The notes under the pieces were generated by a model, which was given only the letters and a program-made list of their open reading frames with translations, was not told the DNA's origin and ran no database searches. The position numbers and the translations under genes are program-made. Shown here in pieces: positions 42,562 to 50,200 of a DNA stretch of 59,872 nt. The DNA is taken from assembly GCA_030153045.1 (NCBI GenBank), contig JASLID010000001.1, positions 1 through 59,872 of the forward strand, in the 5' to 3' direction. Positions within the stretch are counted from its first letter, which is position 1; every line of letters starts with the position of its first letter. This stretch comes from Flavobacterium sp. (GTDB lineage: Bacteria; Bacteroidota; Bacteroidia; Flavobacteriales; Flavobacteriaceae).

Positions 42562-43818
42562 TTATTTTCCTCTAATTATTTCAACGGGATCCACTTTACT
42601 GGCTTTTCTCGCTGGAAGTAAGCCTGCCACAAATGTCGTTACTAAAGCAAATGTTATCCCTATTATATAAAACATGGGATTAAAATTAATAGGATACGTT
42701 TTTATTGTGGGTAATGAGCTGGTTTCAAAAGGAATAACATCGATAATTGAAGAAAAAATATAACCAAACAACAACCCAAACAATCCACCTGTAACACCTA
42801 TAATTAGAGATAGTAAAATAAATATCCATTTGACATCACTTCCTGAAAAACCAGTGGCTTTAAGAATAGCAATGCTATCCATCTTTTCAAAAATCATCAT
42901 ATTCAATATATTGTAAATTCCAAAACCAGCCACAATAAGTAATACAACACCTACCGCATATGAAATAATACTTCTAATGGTACTTCCGGTTTCAAATTGA
43001 GAATTGGCCGTTTGATAATCGATAGTGTCTAAATCAAATTTTTTCTGAAACTCTTTTGCTAAAGCTGGTGCCAAAGTCATATCGTATAATTTCACTTGAA
43101 TATCAGTAATATAATTTGTAGATTCTCCTAGTAATTTTTGAGCGGTCGATAACGACGCATAACTAGATATATTATCAATTTCGGCTATGCCAATTTGTGA
43201 AATACCAACAATCTTTAGCGAGGCTAAATTTCCCTTTGGTGTAGTGATTTTGATAATATCCCCTTTTTCCAAAAGCATTTTATTGGCTAATCCCTTTCCA
43301 ATAATAATGCTGTTATTTTGTTGTAGATCAAGAACATTTCCTTCAATTATATAATCGCTTATTTTGAATAATTTTTCTTCGGAAAGCACTTCAATTCCAT
43401 TAATAATTCCAGAAATTTCAATGGTTCCTGAATTAAAAAATACGGGTGTATTAATTTTTGAAGCCACATCAATAATTCGTTCATCATGCTTTAGTTCATT
43501 TATAATTGCCTTGCTATTGTAAATGGCTTTACCCCTATCTTTTGGCTTTACAGAACTGACAATATTTGTGTAGCCTTTGTAGTTATCAGACAATGAAATA
43601 GGTTGTTTTTCAGACGGTTTAATTTCGTTGTATAGAAGCACATGAGGTGTTCGATTAAGCATTAATCCGTCAAGTAAATCATTTAAACCATTCATAAAAC
43701 TCACCAAAGAAATAAACATTGCAATTCCAAAAGTAACGCCTATAGCAGCAATAAGTGTTTGCTTTAATCTGGCCCGAAGCAAATGAATAGCTATATTTAA
43801 AATGAGTTTAAAATTCAT
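42562..43818 (-). CDS. ABC transporter permease (FtsX/MacB type)
   Basis: 418 residues with the FtsX architecture: one N-terminal helix (about 14-42; ARLKQTLIAAIGVTFGIAMFISLVSFMNGL), a large periplasmic domain (about 45-270), then three helices at about 280-305, 325-350 and 380-402, ending in LLPARKASKVDPVEIIRGK, the standard family tail. It has an ATPase 1 base downstream and a lipoprotein adaptor that overlaps it by 1 base, so the set resembles MacAB-type mechanotransmission exporters or LolCDE-type lipoprotein movers. Confidence 0.9.
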   Translation of the reverse strand: MNFKLILNIAIHLLRARLKQTLIAAIGVTFGIAMFISLVSFMNGLNDLLDGLMLNRTPHVLLYNEIKPSEKQPISLSDNYKGYTNIVSSVKPKDRGKAIYNSKAIINELKHDERIIDVASKINTPVFFNSGTIEISGIINGIEVLSEEKLFKISDYIIEGNVLDLQQNNSIIIGKGLANKMLLEKGDIIKITTPKGNLASLKIVGISQIGIAEIDNISSYASLSTAQKLLGESTNYITDIQVKLYDMTLAPALAKEFQKKFDLDTIDYQTANSQFETGSTIRSIISYAVGVVLLIVAGFGIYNILNMMIFEKMDSIAILKATGFSGSDVKWIFILLSLIIGVTGGLFGLLFGYIFSSIIDVIPFETSSLPTIKTYPINFNPMFYIIGITFALVTTFVAGLLPARKASKVDPVEIIRGK

Positions 43819-44912
43819 TATTTTGGTAGATAAATGGTTTCTTCAGGTTGTAATCCTTCTAAAATTTCTACATTTTGGTAATCACTCAATCCTACTTTGA
43901 CTTTGCGTTTTTCATCTGAATTAACCAATACAAATTCATTATCAATTAAATAGCTTTTAGGAATGGTAAGTACATTTTTTCTAATTTGAATAATAATATT
44001 GGCTTCGGCAGTAAGATTTGGATACAACTTTTTGGGAGGATTTACAAAATGAGCCTCAATTTTAAACGTACGTGAACGAATGTCCATGATAGGATAAATT
44101 TTATCGACAGTAGCTTCAAATGACTGGCCTTTATAACTATCCATGGTAACGAGGATTTTTTGTCCAACCACCACACGAACCATATCATTCTCATCGACAT
44201 CCAACTCAAGTAAATAATCATTTTTCTGACCAATAATTGCTAAAGGTGTCTGAGTTGTTATTAACGTCCCTTCTTTGACTAAAACATCATATAATTCGCC
44301 TGAAAAAGCACTTTTCACGGTATAATCGCTTTGTGATTTCTGACTGATTTTTAAATTGATGCTGTTCCTGTTTTGGTCGTTTTTAAGTTGTGCTTTCAGT
44401 TGTGCCAATTGGTTGAGACTTGCAGTATAATTCGATTTTGAATTTTTATAAGCCAATTCAACTCGTTCATAATCAACTTCAGAAATTACATTATACTGTT
44501 TGATGTTTTTATTTCGCTTGTAAATGGATTCATCAAGTGCTAGTTTGTCTTTAGCTGCTTGAACTTTCATTTCCATTTCTGAAATTTTATCCTGAATGTA
44601 GCGACCACTTTCTTGACTCAGCTGATACGAAATACGGGCATTTTCAGTATTTAATGCTGCTTTTTCACTTTCTATTTGGAATAAAGTCTGTCCCTTAGTA
44701 ACGGTTTGACCAACAGTAACATTAATATTTTGAAGAATTCCGTTAACAGTGGCGTAAACGGTGTATTGATTTTCAGCTTTGATAACACCAGAGGCATAAA
44801 CGCTTTCGGTTACATCTCCTTTGGTAGGTTGCATTTCAGTAGCGCTTTTTTTGGAACAAGAAATTAATGCTATGCCTAAAGCTAGGGAAACTAATACAGA
44901 TAGTTTTCTCAT
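43818..44912 (-). CDS. HlyD/MacA-type periplasmic adaptor lipoprotein
   Basis: 364 residues. The lipoprotein signal ends at IALISC (Cys19). A biotinyl-lipoyl-like strand pair (VYATVNGILQNINVTVGQTVTKGQTLFQIES), a long coiled coil (about 85-185) and beta-barrel domains (IGQKNDYLLELDVDENDMVRVVVGQKI) follow the MacA/HlyD plan. It should join the ABC permease to an outer-membrane channel; no TolC-like gene is in the window, so the partner must be elsewhere. It is first in the operon and overlaps the permease start by one base. Confidence 0.9.
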   Translation of the reverse strand: MRKLSVLVSLALGIALISCSKKSATEMQPTKGDVTESVYASGVIKAENQYTVYATVNGILQNINVTVGQTVTKGQTLFQIESEKAALNTENARISYQLSQESGRYIQDKISEMEMKVQAAKDKLALDESIYKRNKNIKQYNVISEVDYERVELAYKNSKSNYTASLNQLAQLKAQLKNDQNRNSINLKISQKSQSDYTVKSAFSGELYDVLVKEGTLITTQTPLAIIGQKNDYLLELDVDENDMVRVVVGQKILVTMDSYKGQSFEATVDKIYPIMDIRSRTFKIEAHFVNPPKKLYPNLTAEANIIIQIRKNVLTIPKSYLIDNEFVLVNSDEKRKVKVGLSDYQNVEILEGLQPEETIYLPK

Positions 44913-45011
44913 TATACTAATTTATAAGTATCTCAAATTTACAATAATTATCAGATTTTTCAGCGCTTTAATCCCTTAAAATTATTAATTTTATACTACT
45001 TAAAACAGCTT

Positions 45012-45839
45012 ATGAACTTAAATGATTTGCAGACAATTTCGGGGCATTTCTCTTTAACTGAAAAAATGCCTGTTTTATTTCTTGGTCATGGAAACCCTAT
45101 GAATGCTATTGAAGAAAATCAGTTTGTAATAGGATTTCGTAATGTGGCCAAAGCATTACCCAAACCCAATGCTATTTTATGTATATCGGCACACTGGTAC
45201 ACTAAGGGGACTAAAGTAACCGCCATGGAATTTCCTCCAACTATTCATGATTTTGGTGGCTTTCCTCCTGCACTATATGAAGTACAATATCCTGCTAAAG
45301 GAAGTCCAGAATTGGCAAAAGTAACCAAACAGTTATTGCACCCAACACTAGTAGAATTAGACGAGAAATGGGGATTAGATCATGGAGCTTGGAGTGTTAT
45401 CAAACATTTGTATCCCGAAGCGAATATCCCCGTAATTCAGTTGAGTATCGATTATACTAAACCGGCCCGTTTTCATTATGAATTGGCCAAACAGTTAAAT
45501 TCTCTTCGCCATAAAGGTATATTGATTATTGGTAGCGGAAATATAATTCACAACTTAAGATTAGTTGATTTTAATAACTTTAATAAAGTTGATTATGGCT
45601 TCGACTGGGCCATTGAAGCTCATGAGAACATCAACAATTGGCTTTTAAATGGAAACTACCAACCCATCATTGATTACGATAAACAAAGTAAGGCCATTCA
45701 ATTAGCAGTTCCTACACCAGATCATTATTTGCCTTTAATTTATTCATTAGGATTAAAAGACAAGAGCGATGAAATTACTTTATTCAACGACAATTTATTA
45801 GCAGGTTCATTGAGTATGACTTCGTTAAAAATCGTTTAA
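45012..45839 (+). CDS. ygiD: 4,5-DOPA-extradiol dioxygenase-like protein (YgiD)
   Basis: 275 residues, the standard length. Metal-ligand candidates of the extradiol dioxygenase (LigB) superfamily include His in FLGHGNPMNAI, HW in ISAHWYTKGT and DHGAWSVIKHLYPEANIPVIQLSID, with a further GSGNIIHNLR near 183-192. E. coli YgiD cleaves the aromatic ring of L-DOPA, giving betalamic-type products; the natural substrate is uncertain. It is divergent from the HlyD gene and is followed by a 160-base gap. Confidence 0.88.
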   Translation: MNLNDLQTISGHFSLTEKMPVLFLGHGNPMNAIEENQFVIGFRNVAKALPKPNAILCISAHWYTKGTKVTAMEFPPTIHDFGGFPPALYEVQYPAKGSPELAKVTKQLLHPTLVELDEKWGLDHGAWSVIKHLYPEANIPVIQLSIDYTKPARFHYELAKQLNSLRHKGILIIGSGNIIHNLRLVDFNNFNKVDYGFDWAIEAHENINNWLLNGNYQPIIDYDKQSKAIQLAVPTPDHYLPLIYSLGLKDKSDEITLFNDNLLAGSLSMTSLKIV

Positions 45840-45999
45840 AATAGGAATTTAAAACTTTTAAAGTTTACTTAAAAAATAAATTTTATCATAATATTTTTGT
45901 AATTTAATATTGATTTTCAATACGTTAGATGATTTTATATCAACTAACTGTATGTATTTATTTCCAAAAGTTATTTTTCAAAAACAATAAAAAAATATT

Positions 46000-46479
46000 A
46001 TGAAAAACTTATTTAAATTTTCGTTGGCTTTATTCATGATTTGTTTCATGAATTCTTGCAATAATGATGATGATGATGATAACTCAACACCACCTACGTC
46101 ATCAACAACTACTTACAAAGCAACTTTAAATGGTTCAAGTGAAGTTCCTGCTAATGCATCAACAGCAACCGGAATGGCGACTTTGGTATATAATAATTCA
46201 TCAAAAGTGTTTAATATTACCGTAACATATACAGGTATGACAGCTACCAATGCACACATTCATAAAGGAGCTGTTGGTGTAAGTGGTCCACCGGTGTTTC
46301 CTTTTACAAGTTTTACTTCCCCAATTTATTTTACTAGTACGGCATTAGATGCTACTCAAATAGCGGACCTTAACGCAAATCTTTATTATGTGAATCTACA
46401 TAGTACCGCATATCCTGATGGAGAAATAAGAGGTCAACTAATTAAGCAAACAACTAGTGCTGGTGGTGGTGGCTACTAA
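46000..46479 (+). CDS. CHRD domain lipoprotein
   Basis: 159 residues. The lipobox MNSC puts the lipidated residue at Cys20, followed by an acidic linker (NNDDDDDNSTPPTSSTTT). The rest is a CHRD domain (about 39-148: YKATLNGSSEVPANASTATG ... THIHKG-type NAHIHKGAVGVSGPP ... YYVNLHSTAYPDGEIRGQL). The Ser/Thr and Asp linker should hold it outside the membrane. CHRD domains occur in chordin and many bacterial surface proteins; the ligand is unknown. It ends in a bidirectional terminator. Confidence 0.88.
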   Translation: MKNLFKFSLALFMICFMNSCNNDDDDDNSTPPTSSTTTYKATLNGSSEVPANASTATGMATLVYNNSSKVFNITVTYTGMTATNAHIHKGAVGVSGPPVFPFTSFTSPIYFTSTALDATQIADLNANLYYVNLHSTAYPDGEIRGQLIKQTTSAGGGGY

Positions 46480-46492
46480 ATGTTTAATAATA

Positions 46493-46520
46493 AAAATCCC
46501 AAGCTTTCGCTTGGGATTTT
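46493..46520. terminator. Bidirectional terminator between CHRD and rhodanese genes
   Basis: The stem aaaatcccaagc (46493-46504) pairs with gcttgggatttt (46509-46520) around a TTTC loop and has A or T tracts on both sides. Confidence 0.9.
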
Positions 46521-46522
46521 TA

Positions 46523-46837
46523 TTATTTAGGCATATCAACTGGACCATCCCATTCGGAAAAACCACCCATTAAATTATAAGTTGTTTCAAAACCCATTTG
46601 ATTCATAATACTACAAGCTTGTGCACTCCTGCCTCCTGCTTTGCAATACACATAATAATTTTTGGACTTATCTAATTCTTCAACTTGATAAATAAAGCCT
46701 TGTCCTTTGTAAATATCTATATTAATGGCATTCGGAATAATTCCGTCATTCCATTCATCTTCAGTTCTTACGTCCAAAATCACAGCGTTTTCATCTGCTT
46801 GAAGCTTTTCAAACCAATCTTCTTGTGTTAAATTCAT
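46523..46837 (-). CDS. Rhodanese-like domain protein
   Basis: 104 residues, one rhodanese domain and no signal peptide. It contains LDVRTEDEWNDGIIPNAINIDI and the active-site loop YYVYCKAGGRSAQAC with Cys65. It transfers sulfane sulfur from a donor such as thiosulfate or a persulfide. It lies 26 bases downstream of a periplasmic redoxin and may be the last gene of a three-gene redox unit. Confidence 0.92.
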   Translation of the reverse strand: MNLTQEDWFEKLQADENAVILDVRTEDEWNDGIIPNAINIDIYKGQGFIYQVEELDKSKNYYVYCKAGGRSAQACSIMNQMGFETTYNLMGGFSEWDGPVDMPK

Positions 46838-46863
46838 TGTTTTCAGTTTTTATTTCAAAAATA

Positions 46864-47475
46864 CTACGCTTTAATCGAACAACCAATAGCTTTCGTTGTT
46901 TTTACAGGAACTTCTTCTCCTTTTAATAAAGCATTGACTGCATTTTCAACATATTTTGATTTCACAGCACTCTCATCCGAATAATTATCATCGATAGCCC
47001 CAATGTATTGTACTATATTTCCAGCCTTTGTTTTTTGCAATACATACACATGAGGTGTTTTTGTAGCACCATATTGTGGGTATATTTTCTGTCCGTCGTC
47101 AAATAAATAAGGGAATGTAAATCCTTTTTCTTTGGCTCTAACTTTCATCAAATCAAAACTATCAGCACTTTGAACCGCAGGATTGTTTGGATTGATAGCA
47201 ATTACCGGATAACCCAATTTAGCAAACTTTTTATCCAAAGCAATGATTCTGTCTTCATAAGCCACGGCAAATGGACAATGATTACAAGTGAAAATGACAA
47301 TAAAACCTTTAGCTTCTTTGAAATCAGACAATGAAACATTTTTATCGTTCACATTTTTCAAACTAAAATCAGTGGCTATATCTCCCACTTGATACCCAAC
47401 ACTTGACTTTACATATGTAAAAGCACTCATTACACCCACAATGATAATGAAGGTTAAAATTTTAATTGTTTTCAT
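46864..47475 (-). CDS. Exported thioredoxin-fold protein (redoxin)
   Basis: 203 residues. A short hydrophobic N-terminus (ILTFIIIVGVMSAFTYV) probably exports it. The domain starts with VGDIATDFSLKNVNDKNVSLSDF and carries TCNHCPFA with Cys64/Cys67 as the redox pair. It is typical of the AhpC/TSA-like thioredoxin-family proteins with the extra C-terminal motif TPHVYVLQK...YIGAIDDNY. It probably reduces or oxidises envelope thiols; the partner is unknown. It is 3 bases downstream of the TlpA-like gene. Confidence 0.85.
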   Translation of the reverse strand: MKTIKILTFIIIVGVMSAFTYVKSSVGYQVGDIATDFSLKNVNDKNVSLSDFKEAKGFIVIFTCNHCPFAVAYEDRIIALDKKFAKLGYPVIAINPNNPAVQSADSFDLMKVRAKEKGFTFPYLFDDGQKIYPQYGATKTPHVYVLQKTKAGNIVQYIGAIDDNYSDESAVKSKYVENAVNALLKGEEVPVKTTKAIGCSIKA

Positions 47476-47478
47476 AAT

Positions 47479-47988
47479 TTATTTATTTAATAAGGTTAAA
47501 ACTTCTTTTTCTAAATCTTCGAAAGTAAAGGAACGCTCATAAAATGCATTTCCCTTTTTATTATAAATGTAAGTGGCCGGAATAGATCCGCTCCAGTTTT
47601 TATCTACTTTTTCTATCCACGAATTCGCATCAGGATCATCTAAATGAATTACGTCAGACTGCAATTTTTTCTTTAGTATAAATGGAATTAAATTCGATTC
47701 TACTCGTTTTGGCATATCTAAACTCACTAGAATTACCTTTACTCTTTTATTTTTATACTTTTCATGTATCTGTTCAAAAAAAGGTAGTTCTTTTATACAG
47801 GGCAAACACCAAGTGGCCCAAAAATTGATAACATAAGTAGTATCATCATCTAATTTCATATAAGATTCAAAAGAATTGAAATCGTATGATTTTACTTGAA
47901 CACCGTCCTTTTCATAGATTTTGATTGGTTTTTGCTGTGAAAAACCGGTAAACCCAATTAGAAATAATAAAACAACTATTTTATACAT
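47479..47988 (-). CDS. TlpA-like exported thiol-disulfide oxidoreductase
   Basis: 169 residues with a signal peptide (MYKIVVLLFLIGFTGFSQ). The redox motif CLPC is at Cys61/Cys64 in NFWATWCLPCIKELPFFEQI, the TlpA/ResA hallmark. It is likely a periplasmic thiol reductase, for example acting on cytochrome c apoproteins or misbonded disulfides. It is first in the three-gene unit with the redoxin and rhodanese. The divergent MarR operon starts 130 bases away. Confidence 0.88.
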   Translation of the reverse strand: MYKIVVLLFLIGFTGFSQQKPIKIYEKDGVQVKSYDFNSFESYMKLDDDTTYVINFWATWCLPCIKELPFFEQIHEKYKNKRVKVILVSLDMPKRVESNLIPFILKKKLQSDVIHLDDPDANSWIEKVDKNWSGSIPATYIYNKKGNAFYERSFTFEDLEKEVLTLLNK

Positions 47989-48062
47989 CAGTCTATTTTT
48001 AAAGTTCTAAAATTAATGAAAGTAAATAGCCTCAAATAATAATTAACAAAAATTTAATAGAC

Positions 48063-48109
48063 ATTTGTATATACAAATAAAATATTTATATACATTTGTA
48101 CCTACAAAT
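48063..48109 (+). promoter_or_regulatory. Two MarR operator dyads over the marR promoter
   Basis: Two copies of ATTTGTA-N2-TACAAAT: 48063-48078 (a perfect 16-bp palindrome) and 48094-48109 (perfect 7-bp arms, centre CC). The centres are 31 bases apart, about three helical turns. The second dyad contains TACATTTG (48091-48098), a TAnnTTTG -7 box, and ends 9 bases before the marR start. The divergent TlpA gene lies on the other side. Confidence 0.7.
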
Positions 48110-48118
48110 TTCAATACA

Positions 48119-48571
48119 ATGAAAATTGAAGACGAAATAAAAAGTACCGTAGAACTTTCGCTGGCAAAAAAAGTTTTGCTAAACCTTACCTTTACGAGAA
48201 ATGTATTGGGAGATCGTTTTTTAGACATTTTAAAACCGTACGATTTATCTAGTGAACAATATAATGTTTTGCGAATTTTAAGAGGTCAAAAAGGTAAAGC
48301 GGCTAATATGTCCTGCATTCAGGACAGAATGATAGCCAGAACAAGTAATACGACACGCTTGGTTGATAAATTATTGGTAAAAGAACTGGTTATAAGAAAA
48401 ATTTGTCCTGAGAACCGCCGTAAAATGGAAATAACAATTACCGAAAAAGGATTAAAGCTTTTAGAAGAGTTAGATCCTAAAGTAATTGAACATGAAAATT
48501 CTTTTGCAGAAAAGCTTTCGGTACAAGAATTGCAACAATTAAATGAATTATTAGAAAAATACAGAAGTTAA
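48119..48571 (+). CDS. MarR-family repressor of a nitroreductase operon
   Basis: 150 residues from ATG 48119. An upstream in-frame start at 48065 would be translated through the operator and is rejected. The winged helix covers about residues 40-115 (SSEQYNVLRILRGQKGKAANMSCIQDRMIARTSNTTRLVDKLLVKELV). The wing CPENRRKMEITITEKG is typical of MarR. It likely binds the two ATTTGTA dyads upstream and represses itself, the nitroreductase and possibly yceI, being released by an electrophile or quinone. Cys residues in MSCIQDRM and KICPENRR are candidate sensor thiols. Confidence 0.9.
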   Translation: MKIEDEIKSTVELSLAKKVLLNLTFTRNVLGDRFLDILKPYDLSSEQYNVLRILRGQKGKAANMSCIQDRMIARTSNTTRLVDKLLVKELVIRKICPENRRKMEITITEKGLKLLEELDPKVIEHENSFAEKLSVQELQQLNELLEKYRS

Positions 48572-48575
48572 AAAT

Positions 48576-49208
48576 ATGAGTAAATTTATAGAACATCAGA
48601 ATTGGCGATATGCTACTAAAAAATTTGACGCCACAAAAAAAATAGCAACCGAAGATTTAAATATTTTGAAAGAAGCCATCAGATTGAGTTCTTCTTCCTA
48701 CGGATTACAACCTTACAAAGTTATTATTGTTGAAAATCCAGAATTAAGAGCCCAAATACAGCCTGTGGCTTGGGGGCAATCGCAAATTGTAGATGCTTCT
48801 CACCTATTTGTTTTCGCCAATATGATTAATTTAGGAGAAACAGAAATCGACAATTATATTGCAAACATTGCCGAAACAAGAGGAATTCCGGAAGAAAACA
48901 TTCAAGGTTATGGTGATTTTATGAAATCGAAAATCGCAACTTTACCTGAAGATATTAAAAATAATTGGACAGCAAAACAAACGTATTTGGCTCTAGGGAA
49001 TTTATTAAATGCTGCTGCCGAATTAAAAATTGATGCTACTCCAATGGAAGGTTTTGAACCTGAAAAAGTAAACGAAATTTTAGGTCTGACTGCAAAAGGA
49101 TTAAACGCAAGTTTAATTGCAACAGTGGGTTACCGTCACGAAGAAGACGCTACACAGCACAACATAAAAGTAAGAAAATCAAAAGAAGAATTATTTATCA
49201 ATCTATAA
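48576..49208 (+). CDS. NAD(P)H-dependent nitroreductase-family oxidoreductase
   Basis: 210 residues of the flavin (FMN) nitroreductase family. The N-terminus HQNWRYATKKFDATKKI and segment LKEAIRLSSSSYGLQPYKVIIVENPELR fit NfsB-type enzymes; FMN contacts include the Arg-Tyr pair near the N-terminus and LSSSSYGLQPYK. The C-terminal ATVGYRHEEDATQ is characteristic. It reduces quinones, nitro compounds or flavins using NAD(P)H in the cytoplasm. It starts 4 bases after the MarR stop, so the operon is of the type regulated by reactive electrophiles. Confidence 0.9.
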   Translation: MSKFIEHQNWRYATKKFDATKKIATEDLNILKEAIRLSSSSYGLQPYKVIIVENPELRAQIQPVAWGQSQIVDASHLFVFANMINLGETEIDNYIANIAETRGIPEENIQGYGDFMKSKIATLPEDIKNNWTAKQTYLALGNLLNAAAELKIDATPMEGFEPEKVNEILGLTAKGLNASLIATVGYRHEEDATQHNIKVRKSKEELFINL

Positions 49209-49234
49209 TTATTAACTAAAATCAATTTTAACAC

Positions 49235-49804
49235 ATGAAAAATTTAAAATCAATTGCATTAGCCTTAGTAGTGGCTTTAGGAACATTAACAGCTTCAGCT
49301 CAAACAAGTAAAAAAGTAGATGTTGCTAAAAGTAAAATAAACTGGACTGGAAAAAAATTTACTGGACAACACGAAGGTACAATTAACCTAAAAGAAGGAA
49401 GTTTAGTATTCAACTCAAAAAAATTAGTAGGTGGAAACTTCGTAGTTGACATGAATACTATCAATACTACAGATTTAAAAGCAGGTGAAGGTAAAGAAAA
49501 ATTAGACGGACACTTGAAAGCTGATGATTTCTTTAGTGTTGCAAACCACCCTACTTCAACTTTGGTTTTCAAAAGTATTGGAGCAAAATCGAATAACACT
49601 TATACTGTTACTGCAGATTTAACTATAAAAGGAATTACTAATCCTATCACTTTTGATGTGGTTGTAAACAAAAATGTAGCTACAGCTAAATTAGCTGTTG
49701 ACAGAACAAAATACGATATTAAATATGCATCTGTTGGATTTGGTGCAGTAGCTGACAAAGCTATCAGCGATAACTTTGATTTAGTAGTGAATTTGAAATT
49801 CTAA
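49235..49804 (+). CDS. YceI-family periplasmic protein
   Basis: 189 residues. The signal peptide MKNLKSIALALVVALGTLTASAQ is followed by a YceI lipocalin-like barrel: DVAKSKINWTGKKFTGQHEGTINLKEGSLVF, the NTINTTDLKAGEGKEKLDGHLKADDFFSVANHPTSTLVFKS core and ITFDVVVNKNVATAKLAVDRTKYDIKY. YceI proteins bind isoprenoid-chain lipids such as polyisoprenols or quinones. It is 26 bases past the nitroreductase and ends in a strong terminator, so quinone handling is a sensible shared theme for the operon. Confidence 0.92.
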   Translation: MKNLKSIALALVVALGTLTASAQTSKKVDVAKSKINWTGKKFTGQHEGTINLKEGSLVFNSKKLVGGNFVVDMNTINTTDLKAGEGKEKLDGHLKADDFFSVANHPTSTLVFKSIGAKSNNTYTVTADLTIKGITNPITFDVVVNKNVATAKLAVDRTKYDIKYASVGFGAVADKAISDNFDLVVNLKF

Positions 49805-49826
49805 TAAATAATTCATTAATATTTAT

Positions 49827-49864
49827 AAAAAGAGACTCTATTCAATTAGGGTCTCTTTTTTTTA
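49827..49864 (+). terminator. Terminator of the marR-nitroreductase-yceI operon
   Basis: The stem agagactct (49831-49839) pairs with agggtctct (49848-49856), with one G-T wobble, preceded by an A tract and followed by eight T residues. Confidence 0.85.
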
Positions 49865-49906
49865 TACATTTTGAATATTACTCTAGAATTATCATCCTAA
49901 AGCTAA

Positions 49907-50137
49907 TTATTTCCTCAAAAGTTTTGAAATTTGATTGGATAATTTTTTATTATGAAACTCTGATTTTACTTCAATCATACATTTTGCACAAAGGCAATCA
50001 TTATAATTTTCAGTCATATAATATCTTTCTTCTTCGGTTAAAGTTACCCCATAACATTGACAAAGAAGGATAGAACCAACCTTACATTCGAAATTTACAT
50101 AACAGCGGTGGCAATTTTTATGTTCGTGGTTTGGCAT
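49907..50137 (-). CDS. Cysteine-rich CWC-like protein
   Basis: 76 residues from ATG 50137. An in-frame ATG at 50200 would overlap the metE 3' end and its terminator and is rejected. The spacing CHRCYVNFECKVGSILLCQCYGVTLTEEERYYM ... CLCAKCM follows the CWC family: CxxC, then F.C, then C.C, LxxEE, and C.C..C. The eight or more cysteines probably bind zinc. Function unknown. It follows metE on the same strand behind a terminator. Confidence 0.78.
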   Translation of the reverse strand: MPNHEHKNCHRCYVNFECKVGSILLCQCYGVTLTEEERYYMTENYNDCLCAKCMIEVKSEFHNKKLSNQISKLLRK

Positions 50138-50161
50138 CTTTATATGTTTATCAGATTTAAT

Positions 50162-50192
50162 AAAACAGGGAACCAAGTCGATTCCCTGTTTT
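50162..50192 (-). terminator. Terminator of metE
   Basis: The stem aaaacagggaa (50162-50172) pairs with ttccctgtttt (50182-50192) around a 9-nt loop. The T tract after the stem on the minus strand is short, so the strength is moderate. Confidence 0.7.
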
Positions 50193-50200
50193 AAATACAA

